Positions 52,936-61,814 of a stretch of DNA of 64,000 nucleotides are shown piece by piece. Source of the DNA: G963677445 sp963677445 (GTDB taxonomy: Bacteria > Bacteroidota > Ignavibacteria > Ignavibacteriales > Melioribacteraceae). The position numbers and the translations under genes are program-made. The notes beneath the pieces were generated by a model. That model was given only the letters and a program-made list of their open reading frames with translations, did not search any database and was not told the origin of the DNA. The stretch lies in NCBI GenBank assembly GCA_963677445.2, contig CAXXGF010000034.1, positions 1 through 64,000 on the forward strand. Reading direction: 5' to 3'. Numbering within the stretch: the stretch's first letter is position 1; the number at the start of each line of letters is the position of its first letter.

Positions 52936-54434
52936 AACTTTTCCCAAGAATTTGTACACTACCTGTAAGTATAATAAAACTTGCAACTTACGGGAATAAG
53001 TTTTATATAATAGTGTATATTTTATACACTATAGGTGAAATATGAGCTTTACAAGAAGAATTAAGAAAAAAAGTGGAGTCTACCTCGCGGAAGTTAAAAA
53101 CTACCGGGAAGACGGCAAAGTTAAGCAAAAAGTAATCAGATATATCGGCAAAGAAGTCGATGGACAACCTGTCAAAAAGATATCATCTCAAGATGTTGAG
53201 GTAGTTTCTGTGAAAAGACATCTTGATTATAAGATCCTTCATGAGATTGCGGAAAAACTCTCGCTTACCGGTATATTGGGTAAACATGCCAATAGAATAC
53301 TATTGCTTGTTTACACTCAACTAATTACCAGAAACTCCCTTTATAAACTCCCCGAACATATAGAGCAAACAACCCTTAAAGAATTGCTGAATCTTGATAA
53401 AATCGTAGATAAACAGCTCTACGAGACTCTCGATTTCCTTGAAGACCTGGATTTTGGAGAAATAGAAGATCAACTATTCAAGCAACTTCTCTCGGAAAAA
53501 GATGATGACCAGGCATTGGTTCTCGATGTTACAGACACTTACTTCAACGGATCACAGGCAGAATGGAAATCCAGAAAGGGAAAAGACGGGAAATATGACA
53601 AATTGGTACAGATCGCGCTTGCAGTCACAAAAAAGGAAGGCTTTCCAATATTGCATAAACTATATGAAGGTAATATAGGAAATACAAAGATATTCGCTGA
53701 TTTATTATCCGATATCAGGCTGAAAGATGTAAAGACAATAATACTTGACAGAGGGATGATATCAAAAGTGCTCCTGGAAGACCTGCTTGTCCTGAAACAG
53801 GCAGTAATAACAGGACTGAGGATGAATCAAACGATAAAACACAAGTACCTTGACCAAATAGAGAGGGAAGAAATCTATCAACCAGCATACAGAATTGAAT
53901 TAAAAAATACAGTAGTCTTCGCAAAGGAGTTTGAATATCTGTCCGGGAAACTCATAGCGATATATAATCCAGAGTTAGAGTCCGCAAAAAGAGAGCGAGC
54001 AATGAGAAAAGCTGACAAATATGATTCTGAACAAGCCAAATATATGGGATATTCACTAATATTTCATACGACAGAATTTGAGGTGGCAGATGTTATCAGA
54101 ACATATTTTGAAAAGGATATAGTTGAGAAAGCCTATAAAGAGCTAAAAGGAACAATAAATTTGCATCCGGTAAGAAAATATTTAATCCATCGAGTCAGAG
54201 CGCATGTGAAAATATGTTATTTAGCTTATGCAATTCTGTCGTATATACAGTATAAGGTTGGGAAGAAAGGACTCTCAGCGGTATATGCTTTAGAGAAACT
54301 TCAGTCGGCATATAAGGTGGAACTAAAATCGGAAAAAGATAAATTTGAATGGTCAAAAATTGTAACTCTTTCCAATGAACAGGAGCAGATTCTCAAACTA
54401 TTGGAGTGTAGTGTATAAAACTCGGGGAGAACTT
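52936..54434 (+). mobile_element. IS1634-type insertion sequence
   Basis: Approximate limits. AACTTTTCCCAAGAATTTGT then ACACTAC (52936-52962) is imperfectly inverted at the other end, where the reverse complement reads AAGTTCTCCCCGAGTTTTAT then ACACTAC (to 54434). Possible flanking similarity AAGTTTTTCA (left) and AAGTTTTCA (right) may be part of the duplication. One transposase fills it. Confidence 0.7.
53042..54418 (+). CDS. IS1634-type DDE transposase
   Basis: 458 residues. The N-terminus SGVYLAEVKNYREDGKVKQK then VIRYIGK is the family signature. Putative catalytic residues: Asp in ALVLDVTDTYF, Asp in TIILDRGMIS, Glu in DIVEKAYKELKGTINL. RAHVKICYLAYAIL follows. The frame is intact, so the element may be active. 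It abuts a truncated PIN toxin gene. Confidence 0.92.
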   Translation: MSFTRRIKKKSGVYLAEVKNYREDGKVKQKVIRYIGKEVDGQPVKKISSQDVEVVSVKRHLDYKILHEIAEKLSLTGILGKHANRILLLVYTQLITRNSLYKLPEHIEQTTLKELLNLDKIVDKQLYETLDFLEDLDFGEIEDQLFKQLLSEKDDDQALVLDVTDTYFNGSQAEWKSRKGKDGKYDKLVQIALAVTKKEGFPILHKLYEGNIGNTKIFADLLSDIRLKDVKTIILDRGMISKVLLEDLLVLKQAVITGLRMNQTIKHKYLDQIEREEIYQPAYRIELKNTVVFAKEFEYLSGKLIAIYNPELESAKRERAMRKADKYDSEQAKYMGYSLIFHTTEFEVADVIRTYFEKDIVEKAYKELKGTINLHPVRKYLIHRVRAHVKICYLAYAILSYIQYKVGKKGLSAVYALEKLQSAYKVELKSEKDKFEWSKIVTLSNEQEQILKLLECSV

Positions 54435-54478
54435 AAGTTTTCAGAAGTGAATTGAACAAAAGAATTAATTCAAACAAA

Positions 54479-54502
54479 AAAGCCCCGGAAAACCGGGGCT
54501 TT
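54479..54502 (-). terminator. Terminator of the surface-protein gene
   Basis: AAAGCCCCGG and CCGGGGCTTT with an AAAA loop. On the minus strand it is followed by TTTTGTTTG, 29 bases after the stop of the gene at 54531. Confidence 0.9.
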
Positions 54503-54530
54503 AAAGTTTGTTAAAAATGTTTATACTTAA

Positions 54531-57500
54531 TTATTTGAGAAGTATCATCTTATTGGTCTGAACGAAGTCTCCCGCTTCAATACGGAAGAAATAAATTCCG
54601 GACGCGGCGGGTATTCCGTTTGATGTAACTCCATTCCACCTGGCGGTATGAATGCCCGCATTAAATTCTCCACTCAGCAGGGTAGCGACTTCCCTTCCAA
54701 GCACATCATATATTTTTAATGTGACAATCTGTTTAACCGGAAGAGCAAACTTGATCGTTGTCTCAGGATTGAAAGGATTCGGATAGTTATTATAGAGCGC
54801 GAATTCTTCAGGAATAATCTCATCGTCTGAAACATTTGTCGGATCAAAGACTATTGTCGGACCGGTTTGTTCATCCCCGCCGTCAATAGTATAAGTGGTT
54901 GTTATGGTTTCACCCCAGGGAATTTCCCCCTCAAAGCTCATCACCATATTGCCAAGCTCGAGATTTGCCTCAAGATAAAATGGCGAGGCAAATGTAAATT
55001 TCGCTACTCCGGGTGATATTTCCTGCGCCGAAACAAAGTTGCCGTTCGCCAAAAGCTGCGATGAAAACGAAGCGTAATTGATCTTGTCCGGATCATAATT
55101 CATGGTTACCGTTACATTTCTGAATTCATCCCCGGTAAGACTTTTAGCGAGGAAGGGCATAACATGAATAGGAATAATGATCTCACCCAATCTGAAACCC
55201 AGGTTTCCGCCGGTGATTGTACCCCCCGGCTGGGTCGGGCTAATAATTACAGGCCATGTACCGTTGAAAATATAGGATAATATATCAGAAACATCATCGT
55301 TATCAACTTCGTCATCTTCATTTACATCGGCGTTGGCCAGACCATCTCCTGTTAAGGTATATGTCCCGCCATAAGTCAGGTGATGAATCACTGCGTAAAG
55401 GTCTGATATGTCTATTTCACCATCAAGGTTTGCGTCCCCTTTGCCTCCGTTTGCAGTGCCGGAGGTTGTAAAGGTAATAATACCAAGATCGGAATGATCA
55501 AGCGCTAAATCAAAATCTGCCAGAAAACCGGTGGCATAAACAGCGCTTAATCCTGTGCCGGTAAGGCTCTCTTTCACTTTAAAGGAGAGGGTAAACAGTG
55601 TTCCTTCAGTAGTAACCGGATCATTGCCGCTCGCTTTAAATTTGAAGTATCCATCATCAGCTTCGAGAAGGTGGATATTCCATCCTGATAGCAGCTCTGC
55701 CGGATTACCTTCAATAAATTCAAGCTCATTGGAATTGTAAGTTATCGAAACAATAAACTGGTGATAGTTTATATCCCCGTCAGGCACAATCTTAAAATTC
55801 AGCGCGGTAACTCCGCCTATCGGAACGGTTTTATCATCGATCAGTATCGCCGCTTCACCTGTGGAAGGAACCAGCCCGCTCATTGTTCTGGCCAATCCTG
55901 TCTGGGTGGCCACCCACAGTTCATCGCCGTCAAATGAAAATCCTTCAACGATTGTGGTCTGGCCTGTCTGTGAAACTGAAGCGTACTGTGAAAAATTCTC
56001 ACCGTCATAAACATAAAGACCCTTGCTGTAATTGCCGATAAAGAGCTGGCCATCCTGGAAAAGCAGATTATCCACAGGATAAGTGCTAACATAAGGAGTA
56101 AGGTTTTTCCATGAATCATTTGTTTTATCATATTCCGCCAGTCCGGCATTGTAAAACCCGACCCAGACCTTATCGCCATCAGCTTCAACAGAATTAATAA
56201 TATTATCGTTAATATTTGAATTTGTTGTGTTATAGATGGTCCATGATGCGCCCATATCTGCTGAGACACAAAGTCCGTAAACGGTGCCAACCCAAATATC
56301 GCCGTCACCATCCACAGCAACCGATGACAGCGTATTGCTTGGAAGATTGCTGTTTGAGGCGCTGTAATTGGTAAATTCTTTTGTCGCTAAATTAAAGAGA
56401 GAAAATCCCTGGTCATGAGCAATAAGAAGATAATAATTATTACCAGACTGGTATGAGGTTAAATCTTTAATGGTTGTTCCGGTGAAATTTGAGTTGCCTG
56501 TGTTATAAACAACTATTTCATCTGTCGCCTGAATATGATAAGCGAGTCCGCCCCCTTCCGTTCCAACCGCGGCGTCATTAAGATACCCGTCAAAAGTAAT
56601 AACTTCAGCGCATGTGGTCGCGTCAACAGGAATATTTGAATTCTGACTGTTATAATTCTTCCATTCATCTTCCGACGGTATATAAACATCAACACCATTA
56701 TTAAAGGTGGCGCAGACAACAAAACCTTCTCCGGTCGCCACATCAGTCACATAATTGGTTGATATCTGTGAGTTGGTAACATTATATGTATAGAACTGGA
56801 GAACATTGCCCGGCAGCGGATCATCTGTCCATGATACAGAAGCGGTAGTTTCAAGGCATGTAACCACCGGACGGTTGGTAACAAGTGTCTGCTTGTTTGT
56901 ACGTTTGTACCTTGATCCGCCCGGAATAACGGCATCATAGGTTATCGCGGTTACTGAAGCTGATTCATCCCCGCCGGGAGAGAGTGTAAATACAAAAGCG
57001 CCGCTCGCGTCGGTCGTTCCGAAATCCTCCGAGAGTGTTCCGCTCGTGGTTTCTATTTCTACAAATACTCCTTCCAGGGGACTGCCATCCGAATCTCGCG
57101 CGATCACCCTGAATTCGGCGTCAACGCCGGTCTGTAAAAGCTGGCTCGCCGGAGCGATCTCAAAATGGACCAGTTTTTCCGGATTTTTATTTAACGCGTC
57201 GGCAATAATTTCGATAGCGCGGTTTTTAATCGAATTATTATTGCTGATATTTTCAGCGATAAATCCGTCGGAATAATGCCACAAAGCAGCCTGGATAGCC
57301 GCGGCTTCCCATTGTTTTTTAGAAAGCTGTCCGTTTGTCCCGGTAAAGGGAACATTCGGGTAATAATTATTTACGATATATTTAATGGGACCTGAAATAA
57401 TTTTGTCAAAATTATAGGGCGCGTGAAACTGAAGGTTATGAGAGATGTCCACGCAATAAAATTCTGTCGAATGGCCATTAACATATCCGAGGAATGTGCC

Positions 57501-58421
57501 TGCCCAAACCGAGCTGTGTCCCAGAAAAGAAGGTGTTACTCTGAAATTGGTTCCGGTGAGAGTTTGTTTAATCGTAACTTCGCAGTCACTCGAAACCTGT
57601 GAAACTGAATATACAACCTCTCCTTCAAAAGGGCTCCAGTTGCATTGACCCGGTCCAGTCATATTATAAACAACCACGGTTCCTTCGATCAGACCGCTTG
57701 TGAATGTCAGTTCGGCAAAAGGAGCGAGTATGCTTCCCATTACATCAATGGTCACCAATGAAAGGTCATACGTTTCATAGAAGTTATATACAACTTTGGT
57801 TTTGTTTGTGCCAATAATATTCAGTCCTCCTGTCCAGCTGACAGTTTCACCACTGATATTGACCAGGACAGTAGATCCTGTCGGACAATTAATTTCAAAA
57901 TCATTGGCGGATGAAAGGTCGGAGCCATCAACCGAAAATATGTTCAGCTGCGTGTCAGCCCCCGCAAGGGTAATTTTTCCCGATTGAAAAGTTGTTGTTC
58001 CGTTAGCGGGAATAAGTTTCCACTGCCGGCTTATCTCTGCCATCTCAAGTGAAATTTCAGTAAAATTGAGGGGTGTTCCCTGGCTTATGGAACCGTTTGG
58101 AATGTTGAGTCCGTTTGTGATAGCCTCCGTTCCGTAAATCACATTTCCATTATAAACATTACCATTATTATAATTTAGTGTGTCCCCTACAATGAAAATA
58201 TCGAGCGGACCACTCATTGGAAAACCGATATCATAAGATGTGAAATATCCGTTTCCTCCAACCGCCACAGGACCTTCGGTGTCGGAACTGCTTAAGTTTG
58301 CTTCCCCTAAAATTAAAAGGTTATAATCTGACGCGCTGCCAAGATCGGCAGGAATATCCTGGGCATAAAGCCCTGTTATACTTACCAGTAAAATCAGTAA
58401 AATTGTAATTAGTCGCTTCAT
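54531..58421 (-). CDS. Giant multidomain surface protein: choice-of-anchor A, thioester, Ig, beta-propeller, cohesin, dockerin, T9SS
   Basis: 1296 residues. Signal peptide at 1-20. About 24-270: choice-of-anchor A domain (YNLLILGEANLSSSDTEGPVAVGG). About 285-400: thioester domain, with FYCVD (Cys323) and AAIQAALWHYSDG (Gln377) placed to form the internal Cys-Gln thioester seen in Gram-positive adhesins. About 420-500: Ig-like domain. About 525-850: two-component-regulator-type beta-propeller repeats (IWVGTVYGL, VWVGFYNAGL, LFIGNYSKGL, LWVATQTGL). About 857-990: cohesin-like domain. About 993-1055: dockerin-like pair (GDANLDGEIDISDL and ADVNEDDEVDNDDV). The last 85: T9SS sorting domain (NNYPNPFNPETTIKFALP). 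Likely a covalent-capable adhesin or scaffold on the cell surface. One of the longest genes here, isolated, with its own terminator. Confidence 0.8.
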   Translation of the reverse strand: MKRLITILLILLVSITGLYAQDIPADLGSASDYNLLILGEANLSSSDTEGPVAVGGNGYFTSYDIGFPMSGPLDIFIVGDTLNYNNGNVYNGNVIYGTEAITNGLNIPNGSISQGTPLNFTEISLEMAEISRQWKLIPANGTTTFQSGKITLAGADTQLNIFSVDGSDLSSANDFEINCPTGSTVLVNISGETVSWTGGLNIIGTNKTKVVYNFYETYDLSLVTIDVMGSILAPFAELTFTSGLIEGTVVVYNMTGPGQCNWSPFEGEVVYSVSQVSSDCEVTIKQTLTGTNFRVTPSFLGHSSVWAGTFLGYVNGHSTEFYCVDISHNLQFHAPYNFDKIISGPIKYIVNNYYPNVPFTGTNGQLSKKQWEAAAIQAALWHYSDGFIAENISNNNSIKNRAIEIIADALNKNPEKLVHFEIAPASQLLQTGVDAEFRVIARDSDGSPLEGVFVEIETTSGTLSEDFGTTDASGAFVFTLSPGGDESASVTAITYDAVIPGGSRYKRTNKQTLVTNRPVVTCLETTASVSWTDDPLPGNVLQFYTYNVTNSQISTNYVTDVATGEGFVVCATFNNGVDVYIPSEDEWKNYNSQNSNIPVDATTCAEVITFDGYLNDAAVGTEGGGLAYHIQATDEIVVYNTGNSNFTGTTIKDLTSYQSGNNYYLLIAHDQGFSLFNLATKEFTNYSASNSNLPSNTLSSVAVDGDGDIWVGTVYGLCVSADMGASWTIYNTTNSNINDNIINSVEADGDKVWVGFYNAGLAEYDKTNDSWKNLTPYVSTYPVDNLLFQDGQLFIGNYSKGLYVYDGENFSQYASVSQTGQTTIVEGFSFDGDELWVATQTGLARTMSGLVPSTGEAAILIDDKTVPIGGVTALNFKIVPDGDINYHQFIVSITYNSNELEFIEGNPAELLSGWNIHLLEADDGYFKFKASGNDPVTTEGTLFTLSFKVKESLTGTGLSAVYATGFLADFDLALDHSDLGIITFTTSGTANGGKGDANLDGEIDISDLYAVIHHLTYGGTYTLTGDGLANADVNEDDEVDNDDVSDILSYIFNGTWPVIISPTQPGGTITGGNLGFRLGEIIIPIHVMPFLAKSLTGDEFRNVTVTMNYDPDKINYASFSSQLLANGNFVSAQEISPGVAKFTFASPFYLEANLELGNMVMSFEGEIPWGETITTTYTIDGGDEQTGPTIVFDPTNVSDDEIIPEEFALYNNYPNPFNPETTIKFALPVKQIVTLKIYDVLGREVATLLSGEFNAGIHTARWNGVTSNGIPAASGIYFFRIEAGDFVQTNKMILLK

Positions 58422-58680
58422 TCTCCTGAGTACCTCCGAATTTGTTAATATTACAGAACAATAACTTATTATCGGAATTAGTTAAAAATATTTAATCTGT
58501 TTTCATTTTTTTACTATTATTTTTTGGGGATGTGAACATTGTCCCGTTAAATAATAACATCAGGGAACCGCAATCGCAAATATTTTCGATAAACCTCCAA
58601 TATCTTTCGTCAAAACCGGCTAAGTTGCAGATTAAAATAATTTTTTTATTATTGATACAAAATCAATATAGGTAAAGTAA

Positions 58681-59400
58681 ATGATAATTGATGTGATCGT
58701 ATTCGCAGCGCATCCGGATGACGCTGAACTTTCTATGGGTGGAACAATTAAAAGTCTTGCCGATAAAGGATATAATATAGCGATTATAGATTTAACACAG
58801 GGAGAACTTGGAACAAGGGGCAGTGTTGAAAAACGATACAGCGAAGCAAAAAAGGCCTCAGAAATTCTGGGTATCGCTCTGCGTGAAAATATGAGAATGC
58901 CCGATGGGAAACTGGAAGCCAATGAACTTTTTGTGCGCCAGATCGTAACAAAAATAAGAGAGCACAGACCGAAAATAATTTTCGGGCCTTATTTTAATGA
59001 CCGCCACCCCGATCATATCGGCGCCGGTATGATAGTTAAAAAGGCGATGTTTTTTTCCGGCCTGCCTAAAGTAATAACTGAGCTGGATAACAAACCCCAG
59101 GAAGCGTTCAGACCGGAAAAACTATTTTATTATATGCAGACTTACGAAGTTACCCCATCATTTATCAGTGATATCAGCGCTACATACGAGGTTAAAATGA
59201 AAGCTGTGGCCGCTTATGACTCCCAGTTTTTTAATCCTGAAAGTGAAGAGCCGGAAACATTTATCAGCAAACTTAATTTCACAAAATACCTTGAAGCCCG
59301 CGCAAAATATTACGGATTTAAAATAGGCAAAGATTACGGCGAACCCTTTTTTACCGAAGAAGCCGTGGAGCTGGATTTAAGCTATTTTTTGAAAGGCTGA
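58681..59400 (+). CDS. bshB1: Bacillithiol biosynthesis deacetylase BshB1
   Basis: 239 residues. Zinc motif AHPDDAE (His11, Asp13, Asp14) and NDRHPDHIGAG of the LmbE/GlcNAc-PI deacetylase family. The C-terminal YEVTPSFISDISATYEVK and YDSQFFNP segments are specific for BshB1. It removes acetate from GlcNAc-malate in bacillithiol synthesis. Other bsh genes are not in the window. Start ATG 58681 has weak upstream AGGTAAAGTAA. Confidence 0.9.
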   Translation: MIIDVIVFAAHPDDAELSMGGTIKSLADKGYNIAIIDLTQGELGTRGSVEKRYSEAKKASEILGIALRENMRMPDGKLEANELFVRQIVTKIREHRPKIIFGPYFNDRHPDHIGAGMIVKKAMFFSGLPKVITELDNKPQEAFRPEKLFYYMQTYEVTPSFISDISATYEVKMKAVAAYDSQFFNPESEEPETFISKLNFTKYLEARAKYYGFKIGKDYGEPFFTEEAVELDLSYFLKG

Positions 59401-59420
59401 CCAATAATAGAAAAGCAGAT

Positions 59421-59545
59421 ATTTAGGCTCTTATCATCACACTAACGCTAACATGTTGAGGATAATCCGGAGAGCAAAATTTGTCAAAAAGCCCGCTAAT
59501 AACATGTTGCCGATAGTCAGGCTGCGATTCTAAATCAATAAGCCG
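59421..59545 (+). repeat. Long direct repeat, copy 1
   Basis: From ATTTAGGCTCTTATCATCAC, through CTAACATGTTGAGGATAATC, to GCCGATAGTCAGGCTG. Matches 59715-59838 (copy 2). A third, inverted copy at about 61815-62260 is split by the MITE. Confidence 0.85.
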
Positions 59546-59585
59546 ATGGAGTCAGAAAAAGAAAAGTTATCGATAAGCTCAAGGA

Positions 59586-59650
59586 TAGTCCTCCCCCGTC
59601 TTCAAAGAAAAACACTTTGAATCCACCCCCTCCGGCGGGGGATATTCCGA
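59586..59650 (+). repeat. Copy of the CCCCCTCC palindrome module
   Basis: AGTCCTCCCCCGTCTTCAAA through CACTTTGAATCCACCCCCTC corresponds to 12731-12776 with few changes; the symmetrical second half seen there is mostly missing here. Confidence 0.75.
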
Positions 59651-59714
59651 TTGTTCGGATATACTTACAAATGTTCCCCTTTAGGGTGTTTTCGTCAGGC
59701 TCTGCCTGGGGAAA

Positions 59715-59838
59715 ATTTAGGCTCTTATTACCACACTAACGCTAACATGTTGAGGATAATCCGGAGAGCAAAATTTGTCAAAAAGCACATTAATACCATT
59801 TTGCCGATAGTCAGGCCGAGATTTTAAATAAACCGGCC
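59715..59838 (+). repeat. Long direct repeat, copy 2
   Basis: Same as 59421-59545, with AAAGCACATTAATACCATTT in place of AAAGCCCGCTAATAACATGT. It ends at AAATAAACCGGCCAGGCCGG, an end-A-like motif. Confidence 0.85.
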
Positions 59839-59879
59839 AGGCCGGAATCAAAAAAGGGATCACATAAACGACTCCGAAT

Positions 59880-60135
59880 GAAGTCGAATATAAATAGCCC
59901 CGGATGCAATCCGGTGGTCCGATATGGCCGATATCTGTCTCGACGCTGAAGGCGTCGAATATTAACAATCCGGAGAAAATATTATTTGTCAAAGAAAAAT
60001 CTAATCTGCTATAGATTTCTATATTTGACCCCTTCAGGGTCGTGACGGCATGTTTTTCTTTTTACCCCGGACAGCTCACTTCTTTCGCCGTCCGGGGCTA
60101 TTGATATTGAATCCCATTTGGGATTCTTTTCAAAA
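59880..60135. repeat. Cluster of REP-like hairpins
   Basis: CGACTCCGAATGAAGTCG near 59870, GCCCCGGATGCAATCCGG near 59896, CGACGCTGAAGGCGTCG near 59940, GACCCCTTCAGGGTC near 60026, CCCCGGAC...GTCCGGGG near 60064-60097, and GAATCCCATTTGGGATTC near 60110. These belong to the same structural class as the GTCCC...GGGAC hairpins elsewhere in the window. Confidence 0.7.
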
Positions 60136-60314
60136 AATCAGAACAGGGATCAATTTTCTCCTTGATCTTACAGGAGAAAGGCAAATATTATATCATGATA
60201 ACTGGTACTAAAACTGTACTTTAAAACTTGCTATGATAAAGCTTATTGATGAAGGAGTACTAATTCTTTTTAACTCCACTGATATTTGTTGTGAAAAGAA
60301 AAATGTTTTTTTAT

Positions 60315-60322
60315 TATCTTTG
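60315..60322 (+). promoter_or_regulatory. FCB-type -7 promoter box of the HEPN-MNT operon
   Basis: TATCTTTG fits the TAnnTTTG consensus exactly. TTG occurs at 60286-60291, about 24 bases upstream, as a possible -33 element. It lies 20 bases before the TTG start at 60342. Confidence 0.5.
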
Positions 60323-60341
60323 TAAAAAAAGAGACCAATAA

Positions 60342-60734
60342 TTGACTATAGAAGAACATATTAAATACTGGCTTGATAGCGCCGAACACGATAAAGATAC
60401 CATGAATACTCTTTTTGAAGCAGGTAAATATGATTGGGCCTTATTTATCGGGCACTTGGTATTGGAAAAGGTATTGAAAGCGTTGTATATCAAAAACAAC
60501 AGGAATCAGGTACCTCCCAAAATTCATAATCTTGTGAAACTTGCAGAAATTTCACACCTTGAGCCAGATAGTGAACGAGCGCTGATTCTTGACAGGATTA
60601 ATGATTTTAATATAGAAGTGCGATATCCTCAATACAGAAATGAATTTTATAAAACATGCACAAAAGAATATGCCGAAGATAATATTAAACAGATTAAAGA
60701 GCTAAATATATGGATACGATCCCAATTGACATAA
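60342..60734 (+). CDS. HEPN domain protein of a HEPN-MNT toxin-antitoxin pair
   Basis: 130 residues from TTG 60342, just after an in-frame TAA, so no upstream start exists. The segments EHIKYWLDSAEHDKDTMNTL and KYDWALFIGHLVLEKVLKAL match HEPN proteins of the HI0074 type. VRYPQYRNEFY near the C-terminus is characteristic. HEPN toxins are RNases whose activity is blocked when the MNT partner AMPylates a Tyr. The stop overlaps the next gene by 25 bases. Confidence 0.85.
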   Translation: MTIEEHIKYWLDSAEHDKDTMNTLFEAGKYDWALFIGHLVLEKVLKALYIKNNRNQVPPKIHNLVKLAEISHLEPDSERALILDRINDFNIEVRYPQYRNEFYKTCTKEYAEDNIKQIKELNIWIRSQLT

Positions 60735-61027
60735 AAAAAACCATTGAAAGTTACCTCACGCTTCTTCGTCGGAATAACTTCTCTATCAAGGAGGCTTACC
60801 TGTTTGGAAGTTACGCGAAAGGTTTGCAGTCCGAATGGAGTGATATTGATATCGCTTTGGTTTCCGATATTTTTGAGGGCGTGCGAATCAGAGACAAAGA
60901 CAAAATCAGACGTTTGACTCTTTCTGTAAGCTCCAGTCTTGAAGTAGTTCCATTCAGACCGGAAGATTTTTCCCCCGATAATCCTTTCGCTAAAGAAATA
61001 ATCGATACAGGAATCAGATTAGTATAG
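60710..61027 (+). CDS. MNT nucleotidyltransferase antitoxin
   Basis: 105 residues. The minimal nucleotidyltransferase motif GSYAKGLQSEWSDIDIAL (GSx11DxD) is intact. By family knowledge it AMPylates and silences its HEPN partner. Overlaps the HEPN gene by 25 bases, so the two are translationally coupled. The only apparently complete toxin-antitoxin pair in the window. Confidence 0.85.
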   Translation: MDTIPIDIKKTIESYLTLLRRNNFSIKEAYLFGSYAKGLQSEWSDIDIALVSDIFEGVRIRDKDKIRRLTLSVSSSLEVVPFRPEDFSPDNPFAKEIIDTGIRLV

Positions 61028-61130
61028 TCATTAAGACTCTTCAATACTTTATAATGAAAATTACAATTATTGAAACCTTATACCGGATACCGCATCTTAT
61101 TATAAGAATAATAAAATAACCGGGGAAAAA

Positions 61131-61517
61131 ATGAAATATTATAATTCAAAAGAAGTAAGTTACTCATTCGATGAGACAATCAATAAAGTGCAGGAAGTAT
61201 TAAAGGAACAGGGATTCGGCGTTCTAAGTGATATCGATGTTCAGGCTACATTAAAGAAAAAGATCGATGTCGATTTCAGAAAATACCGCATTCTCGGCGC
61301 GTGCAATCCACCTTTCGCGCACCAGGCATTAACTGCCGAGCCGAATATCGGAGTTATGCTCCCCTGCAATGTTGTGGTGCAGGAAACTGAAAAAGGAAAA
61401 ATTGAGGTGACCATGATAAATCCCATGGATGCCATGCAGTCAGTCAACAATCCTGAAATGACAGCCATAGCTGAAAAAGTTACAGAAAAACTGGGTACCG
61501 CTCTTAAAAACCTCTAA
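61131..61517 (+). CDS. DUF302 domain protein
   Basis: 128 residues. SFDETINKVQEVLKEQGFGV, KYRILGACNPPFAHQALTAE and IGVMLPCNVVVQE are the DUF302 pattern with the conserved CNPPxAHxAL and LPCN segments, suggesting a cofactor or metal-associated alpha/beta fold. No signal peptide. GGGG before the ATG (GGGGAAAAA). Role unknown; some relatives are linked to sulfur or redox metabolism. Confidence 0.85.
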   Translation: MKYYNSKEVSYSFDETINKVQEVLKEQGFGVLSDIDVQATLKKKIDVDFRKYRILGACNPPFAHQALTAEPNIGVMLPCNVVVQETEKGKIEVTMINPMDAMQSVNNPEMTAIAEKVTEKLGTALKNL

Positions 61518-61563
61518 GCCTGCATAACCGGAACCAATGGAAAATTCAGGGGAAAAATCGCTC

Positions 61564-61756
61564 TCGTAATCGTCCTCGTTCTCGAATAACCTGAGCGTTT
61601 TGAAAAGACGAGTACGAAGCACGATTACTCCGTAAGAAGTTAAATTCTACGCAAAATGGCAAAATTTTATCGTACTCATAGAACAGGTACTCGTAATCGT
61701 CCTCGTTCTCGAATAACCTGAGTGTTTTGAAAAGACGAGTACGAAGTACGATTACG
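61564..61756 (+). repeat. Two direct repeats of about 65 bases
   Basis: TCGTAATCGTCCTCGTTCTC ... AACCTGAGCGTTTTGAAAAG ... at 61565-61628 and again at 61690-61755. Each contains CTCGTTCTCG and CGAGTACGAAG, which are partly inverted. The second copy is inside the A/B element. Confidence 0.8.
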
Positions 61757-61813
61757 AGAACGAGTACGATTCCTTCTTCGGATTTATTTTGTCTCTGGCT
61801 CTGCCAGTTTATG
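61630..61813 (-). repeat. Modular A/B-ended dispersed element, copy 8 (minus strand)
   Basis: Reading the minus strand, end A (CATAAACTGGCAGAGCCAGA) is at 61813-61794 and end B (TTTTGCGTAGAATTTAACTT then CTTACGGA) at 61657-61630. The interior carries the CTCGTTCTCG-type repeat. Confidence 0.75.
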
Positions 61814-61814
61814 A

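Noticed and set aside
54421..54530. Missing N-terminal part of the PIN toxin beyond the IS1634-type element
   Set aside because: Only a terminator and AT-rich DNA are found; no VVDTNV-like coding sequence on the minus strand.
59401..60341. Replication or transfer origin in the repeat-rich stretch
   Set aside because: No DnaA boxes, iterons or mobilisation genes were seen; the repeats are explained by dispersed families.
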